This document shows positions 43,341 through 52,753 of a DNA stretch of 64,000 bases, piece after piece (position 1 is the first letter of the stretch; each line of letters opens with the position of its first letter). The DNA lies in assembly GCF_025420585.1 (NCBI RefSeq), contig NZ_JAOEGB010000007.1:186001-250000 (forward strand). Reading direction: 5' to 3'. The stretch comes from Planotetraspora sp. A-T 1434 (lineage in GTDB: Bacteria; Actinomycetota; Actinomycetes; Streptosporangiales; Streptosporangiaceae). The notes beneath the pieces were generated by a model. The model saw nothing but the letters and a program-made list of their open reading frames with translations, ran no database searches and was not told where the DNA came from. Position numbers and translations under genes: made by a program.

Positions 43341-43469
43341 CCCAAGAAATAATCCCGCTCCGGCCGCGACATCCCACGCAGGTGGAGCCACGAAGGCCAT
43401 GCAGGCGCCCGTTCGCGGTGCGGGCCCGGTCGAACGTCGTTGGACGCCATGCAGGCGGCCGCGACGCCT

Positions 43470-43544
43470 ACCGCTGAGGCTGAGGCTTCGGCTGCCGCTG
43501 AGGCTGCGGCTTCGCTGAGGCTTCGGCTGCCGCTGAGGCTGAGG
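43470..43544. repeat. Low-complexity GCTGAG/GCTTCG hexamer repeat
   Basis: About twelve GCTKMS-type hexamers (GCTGAG, GCTTCG, GCTGCC) run directly up to the stop codon of the DUF664 gene. No function is apparent. The rest of the gap to rpmG holds the Zur-like box. Confidence 0.8.
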
Positions 43545-44138
43545 TCAGCGCGCCGGGGGAGGCGACGGCTTCCAGGGCTGGAGCCAGGGAGTGGCGGGCC
43601 AGCCCTCCGCCGCGGCCATCAGCGGGAAGGCGGTTGCGCCGTCGACCGCTTCGCGGATGATGTCGGCATGCCCGGCGTGACGGGCGGTCTCCTCGATGAG
43701 GTGGAGCAGGACCCAGCGCACCGACCATGCCTCGACGTCGTCAGGGAACCACGGCACGCCCTTCGGAACGGGGACCGCCTGACCGAGATCGGGGATGCCC
43801 GCGACGATCTCCTCCGTCTCCGCCGCCACCTCGGCGTAGAGATCGAGCACCCCGGCAAGGGTCTCTCCGGGCTCCAGCCGGAAAGCGGCGTGGTAGTTCT
43901 TCTCCCGCTCCGACCGGGAGAGCCTCTCGCGCCCCAGCACGGTGTCCATCCAGCTTCTCTCCGTCGTGGCGACGTGCTTGATGAGGCCGCCGACGCTCAG
44001 CTCACTGGCGGTCGGCGTGGCCCTGGCCTGCTCGTCGGTAAGCCCATGGGCGGTGACGCGTAGCGTGTGACGCTGCTGGGCGAGGTAGCCGAGCAGCCCC
44101 TCGCGCTCGTCCGCGACTGGAGGGACATATGCGGGCAT
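43545..44138 (-). CDS. DinB-like DUF664 protein (mycothiol-dependent family)
   Basis: The 197-aa four-helix protein has the DUF664 metal-site motifs [19 protein letters not shown] and [24 protein letters not shown], which carry the three histidines of DinB-type metal centres. Actinobacterial members are often thought to be mycothiol-dependent transferases or detoxifying enzymes. I start at MPAYVPPV (44138); the longer frame adds no domain sequence. Confidence 0.87.
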   Translation of the reverse strand: MPAYVPPVADEREGLLGYLAQQRHTLRVTAHGLTDEQARATPTASELSVGGLIKHVATTERSWMDTVLGRERLSRSEREKNYHAAFRLEPGETLAGVLDLYAEVAAETEEIVAGIPDLGQAVPVPKGVPWFPDDVEAWSVRWVLLHLIEETARHAGHADIIREAVDGATAFPLMAAAEGWPATPWLQPWKPSPPPAR

Positions 44139-44341
44139 GTGATCAACCCCCGGTTCGAAGCCATCGAGAACGTCGATGCCGGCACGTGCCCATCCTGTCG
44201 AACCCCTGCTGCCGGCACCTGCTCGATGCTGACATCCGGCACCGACAAGTTTCGGAACCATCACGCGTGCCATACCGTTCCCGCCGCGGTCTCACCCCGT
44301 ACCCCCGGCTGCGGCACCTGAGCCGCCCGTTCCGGTGTCAC

Positions 44342-44477
44342 GATCACACGTTCAACGAGATGCATGATCGCGATGGAGGTCTTCCCACTTCATAGGGCAA
44401 GTGCCGGAGCCTGTGCATGATCACGACGGGCGTGTTTCCAGCTCGCGCGGCATACCGGGGAAGCTGTGCATGATCAC
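44342..44477. repeat. Third locus of the 53-bp repeat, reverse orientation
   Basis: GATCGC/GATCAC blocks occur at 44366, 44419 and 44472, spaced by exactly 53 bp, each preceded by TGCAT. A further GATCAC at 44342 is off-period. The 362-bp gap between the DUF664 and CapA genes otherwise shows only degenerate sequence. Confidence 0.85.
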
Positions 44478-44500
44478 GCGCATGGGGGCGGAGGCGGGGG

Positions 44501-45469
44501 TCACCTCATCTCGACCACCAGCAGGCCGTCCTCCTCCGTGGAGGAGCTTCCCAGACCCGTGCAGGCCGCGCTGAACCGGTCGCGGATCCAGCGCCAGTCC
44601 TCATCGCGGGCCAGCCGCGTCCGGCAGTACCGCAGCTCGATCGGCACCGCCCGCAGCCGGATCGGCCCATGCTCGTCGAGCGTCACGAGGAACAGCAGCC
44701 CCAGGTCGTTGCGGAGCCGGGCGTCCACGATGTAGTCATCGAGGAAGTCCCCGAGGTCGTAGAGCACGGGCGGGGCGACCCCGTGGAACACATGGGCCGA
44801 ATGACCCGCGACGAGCGTCGCCCCGGCAGTGGTCAGAGCCCGCGCGGCGGACCGGATGTAGGCCCGCGGCCGGTCCCTCATGTTGGGCCCCCAGTGCGGC
44901 GTCACCAGCACGACATCGGACCGGTCCCGCAGCCGCCGGACCTGCGCGACCAGCCAGGGCGGCACACCCGTGACCAGATCGGCATAGGCCACGCCGGGCC
45001 GTACGGCTGACGCCGCGAAGTCGGCGGGATGGTCGGTCACTCCGAGCACCCCGACGCGGACGCCGTCGACCGTGATCACCTCCGGTCGGCGTGCCTCGGC
45101 CTCGTCGGCGCCGGCGCCGACGCTGCGGATTCCAGCACGGAGCAGATGCTCGCGGGTGTCTAGCAGCGCTTCGGGGCCGTAGTCCAGCGCGTGGTTGTTG
45201 GCCAGGGTCACACACCCCACACCGAGCTGCGCGAGCAGGTCGGCGGCCTCCGGCGGCGCGCGGAAGTGGAATGGCTTCCCCGGCGCGTCCCATTTGTAAC
45301 CCCGATCCGAGATACAGCATTCGAGGTTGAGGACGAAAAGGTCAGCCTCCGCGAGCCGTTCGCGAAGGTCGGCGGAGAAGAACCGGGCGGGGTCCGCCGA
45401 CTCGGCCAGGACATCGGCCACGCCACGTCCCAGCATCGTGTCCCCCGCCATCGCCAGAGTCACCGGCAT
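44501..45469 (-). CDS. CapA-family (poly-gamma-glutamate capsule type) metallophosphatase-fold protein
   Basis: This 322-aa protein has the CapA motifs MAGDTMLGRGV, FVLNLECCISDRG, TLANNHALDYG and VTPHWGPNMRDRPRAYIRSAARAL, followed by AGHSAHVFHG. The fold is calcineurin-like. No signal peptide is seen, unlike many CapA proteins, so it may be cytosolic. Whether it takes part in poly-gamma-glutamate metabolism or another amide-forming reaction is unknown; no capBC genes are near. Confidence 0.85.
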   Translation of the reverse strand: MPVTLAMAGDTMLGRGVADVLAESADPARFFSADLRERLAEADLFVLNLECCISDRGYKWDAPGKPFHFRAPPEAADLLAQLGVGCVTLANNHALDYGPEALLDTREHLLRAGIRSVGAGADEAEARRPEVITVDGVRVGVLGVTDHPADFAASAVRPGVAYADLVTGVPPWLVAQVRRLRDRSDVVLVTPHWGPNMRDRPRAYIRSAARALTTAGATLVAGHSAHVFHGVAPPVLYDLGDFLDDYIVDARLRNDLGLLFLVTLDEHGPIRLRAVPIELRYCRTRLARDEDWRWIRDRFSAACTGLGSSSTEEDGLLVVEMR

Positions 45470-45590
45470 CGCACATCACCTACCAGCCCGATCGCCCCCT
45501 ACCCGGCCATCGGCCTGCGAATCGGGATGTCCCGGGCACGCCGGAGGACCGACCTCAAGGATCAGACGAGGGAGCGCAGCACGCCGGGAC

Positions 45591-45700
45591 GAGGACCGCA
45601 GCGGCCGGCCAAGCGAAGCGACCGACGCGAGGACCGCACGTTCCGGTGAGGCGCGGCGACCGACGCGAGGACCGCACGTTCCAGCGAGGCGCGGCGACCG
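45591..45700. repeat. 38-bp direct repeats
   Basis: GAGGACCGCA recurs at 45591, 45628 and 45666 within about 38-bp units sharing GACGCGAGGACCGCACGTTC. A fourth partial unit (CGACCG) begins at 45694. With the hairpin at 45762 this fills the 369-bp gap between the CapA and phospholipase genes. Confidence 0.85.
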
Positions 45701-45761
45701 CCCGCCCCGCAACGCGGTTCGCGTGACCTCCAAGGCGCTCCTCCGGCCCCGCGACGAAAAA

Positions 45762-45825
45762 CGATCATGACGATAGTGCTGCAATACGGCCGGACAGCTT
45801 TGAGACAGCACTTTCGCCATGATCG
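45762..45825. terminator. Long inverted repeat downstream of the phospholipase-like gene
   Basis: CGATCATGACGATAGTGCTG and a downstream arm that reads CGATCATGGCGAAAGTGCTG on the other strand match at 18 of 20 positions with a 24-nt loop. It sits 14 bases past the end of the minus-strand phospholipase gene, so a terminator is likely; a mobile repeat is also possible. Confidence 0.5.
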
Positions 45826-45838
45826 ATCGCGGTGCCGG

Positions 45839-47941
45839 TCAGCCTGTGACGCTCGGCCTGCCGTTCTCGATGTGGCCCATCAGCCGGCGGGCGAACGTGG
45901 TGTTCCCGGCGACGATGACCTTCAGGTCGTACCAGCCGGTCTCGGTCTTCCATGGGAAGTGCCCAGTGGTCCCCGACGCCACTTGAATGGCCTCGGGAGC
46001 CCCGCCGTACGCCAGGGGTGAGATCGTGACGTGCGCCGGCGAGTCGCCGGTGTTGCGGACGTGGAAAGTGATCGTGCGCGTGGCGGCGTCGATCTCGCTG
46101 GTGACCTCGACGGGGTCCTCGACCACGCCGCGGAACTCCCGGCGGAAGCCGTTCGGCCCGGTGAGGACCAGGTCGTACGCGTCGGTCGGGAAGTAGACCA
46201 CCTCCCGGAGGTCGCCGAGCACATCGAAGTGCTGGGGACGGACGAGCTCGCCGAGGTAGCTGTACAGCGTCAGGTGCGCGCTCGCCGCACCGCCGTTGCT
46301 CATGGTGATCTCGACCGCACGGCCGGTGGTCCGCGCGGAGGCGTCCGGCTGGTACGGCAGAGCGCGGGCCCGCCTGGTGCCCGGCTCCTGGACGGGCATC
46401 CGCTGCTCGGCCGGGACGGCGGGATACCACCGCTCACCCGAGGGAGTCGCCGCCCGGGAAGCCGCGCCCCCCAATGCCACCACGCTCGAAGCCACCACGC
46501 CGGGGTCCGCCGCGCCGGATGCGGGAACACCGGAGGCGGCCACCTCAGACGCGGGAAGGTCGGCTGCAGGGCTCTGCGGGGCCGGTGTCTTCCCGACCGG
46601 GTGCGCCGGCGGCGCGTCGAAGTCGAAGGCGGAGGTGAGGTCGCCGACGACCGTACGCCGCCAGGCGCTGATGTCGGGCGCCTTGATGCCCAGCCAGGAC
46701 TCCAGGAAGCGCACGGTCGAGCTGTGGTCGAACGTCTCGGAGCAGACGTTGCCTCCCACGGTCCACGGCGACACCACGATCATGGGCACGCGGACGCCGA
46801 GCCCCAGGGGACGCCCGTTGACGAACTCGCCGGGAGTCCCGTCCGGCGGGACGGGCGGAGGAACGTGATCGAAGAAGCCGTCGTTCTCGTCGTACGTGAT
46901 GAAGACGGCCGTGCTCCCCCACACCTCGGGCTGCGAGGCGATCGCGTCGAGGACCTGATAGATGATCTTCCCGCTCTCGACTGCCGACGACCCCTCCGGG
47001 TGCTCGGAGTCCGCGAGCGAGGTCACGATGTAGGACACGGCGGGAAGGCGTCCGGCCGCCACGTCGGCGGAGAACCACTCCCCCAGGCCGCCCGTGCGCG
47101 TACGGCGGAGCGCCCGGTCGTAGAGCTCCCGGTCGGCGGGGTCGAGCCGGGCCACCCTCTCGTCGAGTCCGGCCAGCAGCGGCGCCGGGTCATCGGCCGC
47201 CCGGACCGCTTCGTAGAAGGAGTGCATGCTGGTCTGCCCCAGCTTCGCCATGACAGCCTTGAACGTCGCGAAGAACTCCAGGTTGTTGCACTGGTAGTTG
47301 TCCCACTCCTGGTAGACCTGCCAGCTGTGCCCGGCCTGGCTCAGCAGCTCGGGCACCGTGACCCAGGTGTAGCCGGCGTGCCCGTCCTCCTCGCAGGCGT
47401 CGTTGTCGACGGCCCGCTGCCCGGTGCCCGGCTCATAGCCGGTATAGCCGGAGATGTGGTAGTTGCGGTTGGGCGTCGTGGAAGTCAGCGCCGAGGAGTG
47501 GTAGGCGTCGCAGATGGTGAAGGCGTCCGCCAGTTCGTAGTGCAGCGGCAGGTCATGACGGTCGTAATACGCCATGGTGGAGTGGCCCTTGTTGGGCACC
47601 CAGGCGTCGTGCCAGCCCATCGCCCAGGCGTTCTGGGTGCCGAGCCAGCTGTGGTCGTGGGTGTCGAGCAGCATGGGATCGGCCCCCGCGTCCTCGGCCG
47701 CCTCTCGGACCGGGAAGGGCAGCACGCCGTCCTGCTCGAAGACCGATCGGCACGCCCGCGTCGCCACGGCGTTGCGGTCTCCGAAGCCCCGCACGCCGCG
47801 CATGCGCCCGAAGTAATGGTCGAACGACCGGTTCTCCTGCATGACGAAGACCACGTGTTCGATGTCGGAGAGGCTCCCGGCCGGAACGGGCCGCGCGAGC
47901 ACACGCGACAGGGACGGCGGAAGCGAGGACCCGGCTGGCAT
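45839..47941 (-). CDS. Phospholipase C / phosphoesterase-family protein
   Basis: The 700-aa protein carries the bacterial phosphoesterase family motifs: HVVFVMQENRSFDHYFGRMRGVRGF, DTHDHSW, a central FITYDENDGFFDHVPPP and GLGVRVPMIVVSPWT. Two C-terminal Ig-like domains follow a Pro/Ala/Ser-rich linker (about residues 455-500), as in phosphocholine-specific phospholipase C proteins. These are normally exported by Tat, but no RR leader is seen at the ATG at 47941 or in the extension up to 48145. It may be non-exported, or its start may be elsewhere. Confidence 0.85.
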   Translation of the reverse strand: MPAGSSLPPSLSRVLARPVPAGSLSDIEHVVFVMQENRSFDHYFGRMRGVRGFGDRNAVATRACRSVFEQDGVLPFPVREAAEDAGADPMLLDTHDHSWLGTQNAWAMGWHDAWVPNKGHSTMAYYDRHDLPLHYELADAFTICDAYHSSALTSTTPNRNYHISGYTGYEPGTGQRAVDNDACEEDGHAGYTWVTVPELLSQAGHSWQVYQEWDNYQCNNLEFFATFKAVMAKLGQTSMHSFYEAVRAADDPAPLLAGLDERVARLDPADRELYDRALRRTRTGGLGEWFSADVAAGRLPAVSYIVTSLADSEHPEGSSAVESGKIIYQVLDAIASQPEVWGSTAVFITYDENDGFFDHVPPPVPPDGTPGEFVNGRPLGLGVRVPMIVVSPWTVGGNVCSETFDHSSTVRFLESWLGIKAPDISAWRRTVVGDLTSAFDFDAPPAHPVGKTPAPQSPAADLPASEVAASGVPASGAADPGVVASSVVALGGAASRAATPSGERWYPAVPAEQRMPVQEPGTRRARALPYQPDASARTTGRAVEITMSNGGAASAHLTLYSYLGELVRPQHFDVLGDLREVVYFPTDAYDLVLTGPNGFRREFRGVVEDPVEVTSEIDAATRTITFHVRNTGDSPAHVTISPLAYGGAPEAIQVASGTTGHFPWKTETGWYDLKVIVAGNTTFARRLMGHIENGRPSVTG

Positions 47942-48193
47942 GGTGATGAGCGTCCCTCTGAAGACGTAACGGTCAAACGCCCATAAACCTAACAGCGAGC
48001 TCACCTGTCGGGATAAGGGTGCCGCCGGGGGCCTCAAGGCATATGAGCTGAGAGGTCTCGGAGACCAGCACCCGCAGTCAATCCGTCCAGTGCCCATAGG
48101 GCAACCAGCGCGCGAGGACGCGGAGTCACCGGAACCATGGAACACGCCAAGGACGGCCTGACCACGGGCGTCTGGCCCGGCATGGGAAACGCC

Positions 48194-49426
48194 TTAGCCT
48201 TGCTCCTGGACCACGTGATTCCTGATCTTGACCTTGCCCCTGTGCTTGGCCTTGACCTTGGGCTTGGACTTCGTGATCGGACGGTCAACGTTGACGACAC
48301 GCCGGATCGCCACCCCAAAGGGAAGGTCGCGGACGGCAATGGGGCCGGCCACGACCTGGTTGCTAGTGGTATCGATCACCAGCACATTGTCCGTATTGGT
48401 GTTGGTGACGTAGGCGTGTTGGCCGTCGGGCGTGATCGCTACGCCGACGGGACCGTTCCCGCCGAAGGGGGCGAGGTTGATGGTCGCGATGACGGTATCG
48501 GTAGCGGTGTTGATGACCGACACGTTGTTCGAGCCGCGGTTGGCCACGTAGGCGCGGCTGCCGTCGGGAGTGATCGCCACCCCGATGGGGTTGCTCCCAC
48601 CGGAAGGGACCACGAGGTCGATGGTGGTGAGGACGGTGTTGGTAGCGGTATTGATCACCGTCACGTTGTTCGAGATGAAGTTGGGCACGTAGGCGCGGCT
48701 GCCGTCCGGAGTGATCACCACCCCTTGCGGAGCGTCTCCCAAGGGAGTGGGGATGGTGGTGAGGATGGCGTTGTCAGAGGTGCGGATCACCGTCACGTTG
48801 TCCGAGAAGGCGTTGCCCACGTAGACACGGCTGCCGTCCGGGGTGATCGCCAGCAAGAACGGGCCGTCCCCGCCGGACGGAACGACGTTGATGGTCGCGA
48901 TGACGGTGTTGGTAGCGGTGTTGATGACCGACACGTTGTCCGAGTCGCGGTTGGCCACGTAGGCGCGGCTGCCGTCCGGGGTGATCGCCACCCCGACGGG
49001 AAAGAGCGCACCGGAGGGGGCCACGAGGTCGATGGTGGTGAGGACGGTGTTGGTAACGGTATCGATCACCGACACGTTTCTCGAAAACTGGTTGGTGACG
49101 TAGGCGCGTGTGCCGTCGGGGGTGATCGCCACGCCGGCGGGACCGTCCCCAGAGGGAGCGAGGTTGATGGTTTGAACGACGGCGTTGGTAGCGGTATTGA
49201 TCACCGACACGGTGTCGTCGTCGATGTTGGCCACGTAGGCGAACTCCTGAACCTGCGCAGCGGCCACAGCCTGGGAAGGCGCGGCCATCAGCGGCGCCAG
49301 CCCGGCCGCGATGGCCGCCGCGGCCACCAATGACCGCAGCCGGGACCGCCACCCGCGCCCATGGCGCTGACCGGGACGTTCCGGATGGCGATTGTCTACC
49401 GGGTTTCTCGTCCAATGCGCCGGCAT
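48194..49426 (-). CDS. YVTN-repeat beta-propeller secreted protein
   Basis: The 410-aa protein has a signal-peptide-like N-terminus (RSLVAAAAIAAGLAPLMAAPSQA) and about seven repeats of the form VSVINTATNTVxxTI...GVAITPDGSRAYVANxxSNN, one blade each of a seven-bladed propeller. The C-terminus is Lys-rich (KSKPKVKAKHRGKVKIR). Such proteins are typically extracellular binding scaffolds. The 252 bp upstream of the phospholipase start shows no gene. Confidence 0.88.
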   Translation of the reverse strand: MPAHWTRNPVDNRHPERPGQRHGRGWRSRLRSLVAAAAIAAGLAPLMAAPSQAVAAAQVQEFAYVANIDDDTVSVINTATNAVVQTINLAPSGDGPAGVAITPDGTRAYVTNQFSRNVSVIDTVTNTVLTTIDLVAPSGALFPVGVAITPDGSRAYVANRDSDNVSVINTATNTVIATINVVPSGGDGPFLLAITPDGSRVYVGNAFSDNVTVIRTSDNAILTTIPTPLGDAPQGVVITPDGSRAYVPNFISNNVTVINTATNTVLTTIDLVVPSGGSNPIGVAITPDGSRAYVANRGSNNVSVINTATDTVIATINLAPFGGNGPVGVAITPDGQHAYVTNTNTDNVLVIDTTSNQVVAGPIAVRDLPFGVAIRRVVNVDRPITKSKPKVKAKHRGKVKIRNHVVQEQG

Positions 49427-49537
49427 TGGGACCTCCCATGTCGATCGACGATGACAGGCCTGTTCTATGCGCGCATGGCACCGCGCCCTGGGAAACGGCG
49501 CACCGACTTGCGTTCTCGTTGCCGGTAGGTGGTCTGC

Positions 49538-50059
49538 TCATCGGTTTGCCGGCAGCCGGGCAAACCTGGCCGAGATGGAACAGAGGTGATCGTCATCGGC
49601 TTCCCGAATGGCGGACAGATGCACGGCGTGGTGAGGGTTCATGGCCAGCGACCCCGTCCGGAGCAACGGGCCGCTCAGCCCGTGCCGTGCGTACGAATAG
49701 CAGCCCGCGGGCAGGCGCTCGGGGTGGAAGCGCACCTCCAGGACGTACTGGGACACCGGGTGGCGGAAGCCGTAGCCGCACTCGGTGCCGGCCTGGCCGC
49801 TGTGGTCGACAACCGCGTGCTCGAACACCCAGGTCTCGCCAGCGCGCAGGACCACGTCGAACAGATACTCCGCTATGAGCACGGGCTCGGACGGATGGCG
49901 TTCCACCCGGCCGAGACGGTCCGCCTGCATGACGCGGCAGCGCAGCCGTTCGAGGGTGAGCGCGCTGTCGCGGATGGCGGCGCGCAGAGCGTGATGAAAG
50001 GGGCCTGAGAGCAGCAGGTCGGCGACTTCGACGTGGTCTTCACGGGCGAATCGGGTCAT
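49538..50059 (-). CDS. Hypothetical protein downstream of the XRE regulator
   Basis: This 173-aa protein has no recognised motif. It starts with helical sequence (EVADLLLSGPFHHALRAAIRDSALTLERLRCRV) followed by a beta-rich part (VLIAEYLFDVVLRAGETWVFEHAVVDHSGQ...QYVLEVRFHPERLPAGCYSYARHG). There is no signal peptide or membrane helix. It lies 150 bp downstream of an XRE regulator on the same strand, so the two may form a regulator-partner pair. Confidence 0.65.
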   Translation of the reverse strand: MTRFAREDHVEVADLLLSGPFHHALRAAIRDSALTLERLRCRVMQADRLGRVERHPSEPVLIAEYLFDVVLRAGETWVFEHAVVDHSGQAGTECGYGFRHPVSQYVLEVRFHPERLPAGCYSYARHGLSGPLLRTGSLAMNPHHAVHLSAIREADDDHLCSISARFARLPANR

Positions 50060-50209
50060 GACGGCACTCCTGGAGCGCGCGGGGCGCCGAGCCGACTCCC
50101 CGCAGTGTCATGCCGCCTCTCCAGCAGTGTGACATTACGACCTGCGTCGGCAACCCGAGCAGGCCCGGGGAGCAGGCCCGGGGAGGCGCCCTGACCGCGC
50201 TTCCCCGGG

Positions 50210-51412
50210 CTACAGCAGGATGCGGCGGCGCGCGGACGCGGCCCGAGGCAGGCGGACCCGGCTGAGCTCTCGCAGAGCTCGGGCGGCGCCGGTGCGGCGG
50301 GCCAGCGCGAGCGCCTCGTGAGCCAGGTCGGCCGACCGCTCCCGCTCGTGGGCGTCGGCGTACGCGTGGGCCATCAGCGCCATGGTGTACGCCCTGGCAT
50401 AACCAGTCCGGGGCCGAGTGGGACCGTGCTCGAGGATCTCGATCGCGCCTCCGGCGTGGCCGAGATCGACGAGGCATCCGGCGCACAGCGCTTTGTGGGC
50501 CTCGGCTGAGGTGTCCACCTGGTACGGCAGGTCCTCCCCCGGCTCAGCGAGGGACTGGGCCGACTCCTCCAGGCACCGGTGGCACAGATCTTCCTCTCCC
50601 GCCAGCGCGTGACCCTGCGCCTCGTGCCACCGCGACAGGGCGTCCACCCGTGCGGGGATGTGCCCGTGCGCGCGGGCGGCGACGGCGATCTCGACCAGCT
50701 CGCGAGGACCGGCGGCCGTGTCCACGAGGCCGGCCCGCTGGGCCAGCGCGTAGGACTCGATCAGCGTGTCGGCGGCCTCGCGCGCATCCCGGACGGCCTC
50801 GTCCGACCACGCCAGCGCCCCCTCCGCGTCGCCCGCCTCGTGCCGCATGCGGCTGATCAGCTCCGCGTTCCGCGAGGCGAGCGGCAGCAGTGCCCGCCGC
50901 ACCCGCGATCCGGCGTCCCGGTGGAACGTCTCGATCCCGGCGAGCAGTGGGCGCAGGACACCGGCCAGGTCGCCCGGCCGCAGGTCGGCGCGGGTGTAGG
51001 CGTCGAGGACCGCCTCGAAATAGCGGACCGTCGCGTCGTCGGCCCGCTCCGGTCTCTCGATCGCCCGGCCCGTCCGTTCCTCGTCTTCGGGGGCGAACAT
51101 CGCCGGCAGCAGCGGGACGCCGGTCACATGGTGCCAGAAGGTGGTCCCGAGCGCCTCTCCGACGAACAGCTCCTGCTCGGTGACCCCGAAGGCCCGGCAC
51201 AGCAGCTCGGCCTGCTCCTCGCCGGGCCGTCTCACCCCTGCCTCCCACTGCTCGATCGTCCGCGTCAGCGTCTCGAGCGGGGGCAGGTGGTCACGCGATT
51301 CCTCGTCCGCGGAGACGGCCATCCGCTCGCCCAGATCACGGCGGCGCCACAGCCGCCCCCGGCGCAGCGCGCGCAGCCGAGCGGCCCACGCCGGGACATC
51401 GATGGAGATCAT
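50210..51412 (-). CDS. XRE-like regulator with TPR-type C-terminal region
   Basis: The 400-aa protein has an N-terminal helix-turn-helix with an insertion (WAARLRALRRGRLWRRRDLGERM, then TIEQWEAGVRRPGEEQAELLCRAFGV). A long, helical, alanine-rich region of TPR character follows, including paired helices such as YARAYTMALMAHAYADAHERERSADLAHEALAL. This architecture is common in actinobacterial regulators that sense through the C-terminus. The target and ligand are unknown. It is divergent from the HTH_42 gene. Confidence 0.8.
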   Translation of the reverse strand: MISIDVPAWAARLRALRRGRLWRRRDLGERMAVSADEESRDHLPPLETLTRTIEQWEAGVRRPGEEQAELLCRAFGVTEQELFVGEALGTTFWHHVTGVPLLPAMFAPEDEERTGRAIERPERADDATVRYFEAVLDAYTRADLRPGDLAGVLRPLLAGIETFHRDAGSRVRRALLPLASRNAELISRMRHEAGDAEGALAWSDEAVRDAREAADTLIESYALAQRAGLVDTAAGPRELVEIAVAARAHGHIPARVDALSRWHEAQGHALAGEEDLCHRCLEESAQSLAEPGEDLPYQVDTSAEAHKALCAGCLVDLGHAGGAIEILEHGPTRPRTGYARAYTMALMAHAYADAHERERSADLAHEALALARRTGAARALRELSRVRLPRAASARRRILL

Positions 51413-51550
51413 TTGACGTACCCCTTAGCGTGCGTGTGACCTTCCTTTCTCGCACACTCTCATCTTCTCAAGCGGCCCCCCGTCTCCCGACGGAGGTGCG
51501 ACGGCCGCCGGACGACGAAAATGTCGGCGGGGGTCCTTAAAGTTGGCGGC

Positions 51551-52627
51551 ATGCTGACCCGTCGCGCGCTCAACAGGGCCTTCCTGGAGCGCCAGCTGCT
51601 GCTGCGTCGCCATCCCCTGAGGGCCCTGGACGCGATCGAGCACCTCGTCGGCATGCAGTCCCAGGCGCCGCTCCCGCCGTACGTCGGCCTGTGGACGCGG
51701 CTGCTCGGCTTCGGCCACGGCGACCTCGCGCGGCTCCTGCTCGACCGGACGGCGGTGCGGATCGCCTTGATGCGTGGCACGATCCACCTGGTCAGCGCCC
51801 GCGACTGCCTCGCCCTGCGGCCGGCCGTGCAGCCCGTCCTCGATCGATGGTTCCGCACCTCGTACGCGAAGCGGCTGGACGGGGCAGACATGGAAGAGGT
51901 CGTGGCCGCGGGCCGAAGGCTCGTCGAGGAGCGACCGCTGACGTTCAACGAGCTCGGCATGATGCTGGCGGAGAAGTGGCCGAATCCTGACGTGCTGTCG
52001 CGCGCCGTGCGGGTGGGGGTGCCGCTGGTCCAGGTCCCGCCGCGTGGCATCTGGGGCGCCGTCTCTCAGGCGAGGCACACCAGCGTGGAGTCGTGGCTCG
52101 GTGAGCCGCTGGGCGACGGCTCCGCGATCGACGCCATGGTCCTGCGATATCTGGCCGCGTTCGGACCGGCCTCTGTCAAGGACATGCAGGCGTGGTCCGG
52201 CCTGACCGGGTTGCGCTCGGTCGTGAAGAGGCTGCCGGATCTGGTGGTGCACCGCGACGAGCACGGGGTCGAGCTGTTCGACGTGCCCGACGGCCCGCTT
52301 CCTGATCCGGACACGGACGTGCCGGTCCGGTTCATCCCGGAGTTCGACAACCTGCTCCTCTCGCACGCCGACCGCGCCCGGATCATGTCCGAGGAGCATC
52401 GCAAGATCGTCTTCACGGTCAACGGGATCATCAAGGCCACCATCCTGGTGGACGGTTTCGTCGCGGGCCTGTGGCGGATCGTCCAGGGCGGGGGCACGGC
52501 CGTCCTGGAGATCGAGCCCTTCCAGCCTCTGTTCTCCGGCCCCCGCGACGCGCTGGCGGCCGAGGGTGCGGACCTGCTCCGCTTCGCCGCGGCCGAGGCC
52601 ACCGCCCACGACATCCGCTTCGTGTGA
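51551..52627 (+). CDS. HTH_42 winged-helix protein (AlkX/YcaQ-like DNA glycosylase family)
   Basis: This 358-aa protein matches the family at LTRRALNRAFLERQLLLRR, EHLVGMQSQAPLPPYVGLWTRL, LMRGTIHLVSARDC and FIPEFDNLLLSHADRARI. The QSQ in GMQSQAP occupies the place of the Q-x-Q/D motif of the characterised YcaQ/AlkZ glycosylases. Those remove bulky alkylated or cross-linked bases, so it may act in DNA repair or self-resistance. I start at ATG 51551, where family similarity begins. No toxin biosynthesis gene is adjacent. Confidence 0.8.
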   Translation: MLTRRALNRAFLERQLLLRRHPLRALDAIEHLVGMQSQAPLPPYVGLWTRLLGFGHGDLARLLLDRTAVRIALMRGTIHLVSARDCLALRPAVQPVLDRWFRTSYAKRLDGADMEEVVAAGRRLVEERPLTFNELGMMLAEKWPNPDVLSRAVRVGVPLVQVPPRGIWGAVSQARHTSVESWLGEPLGDGSAIDAMVLRYLAAFGPASVKDMQAWSGLTGLRSVVKRLPDLVVHRDEHGVELFDVPDGPLPDPDTDVPVRFIPEFDNLLLSHADRARIMSEEHRKIVFTVNGIIKATILVDGFVAGLWRIVQGGGTAVLEIEPFQPLFSGPRDALAAEGADLLRFAAAEATAHDIRFV

Positions 52628-52753
52628 GCGCCGCCTACCCCGCTGCGGTGGTGGGAGCCCTTCGCGGCATGAGAGAGCGTGTGATGACCTGAGCTTGAAG
52701 GGTGAGCCGGCGCCACGGCCTGTGCAGGTGCTTATGTCAGGCACCATGGAAGG

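Noticed and set aside
46031-47986. 651-aa plus-strand frame opposite the phospholipase-like gene
   Set aside because: It is a complement-strand shadow; the minus-strand protein has clear family motifs.
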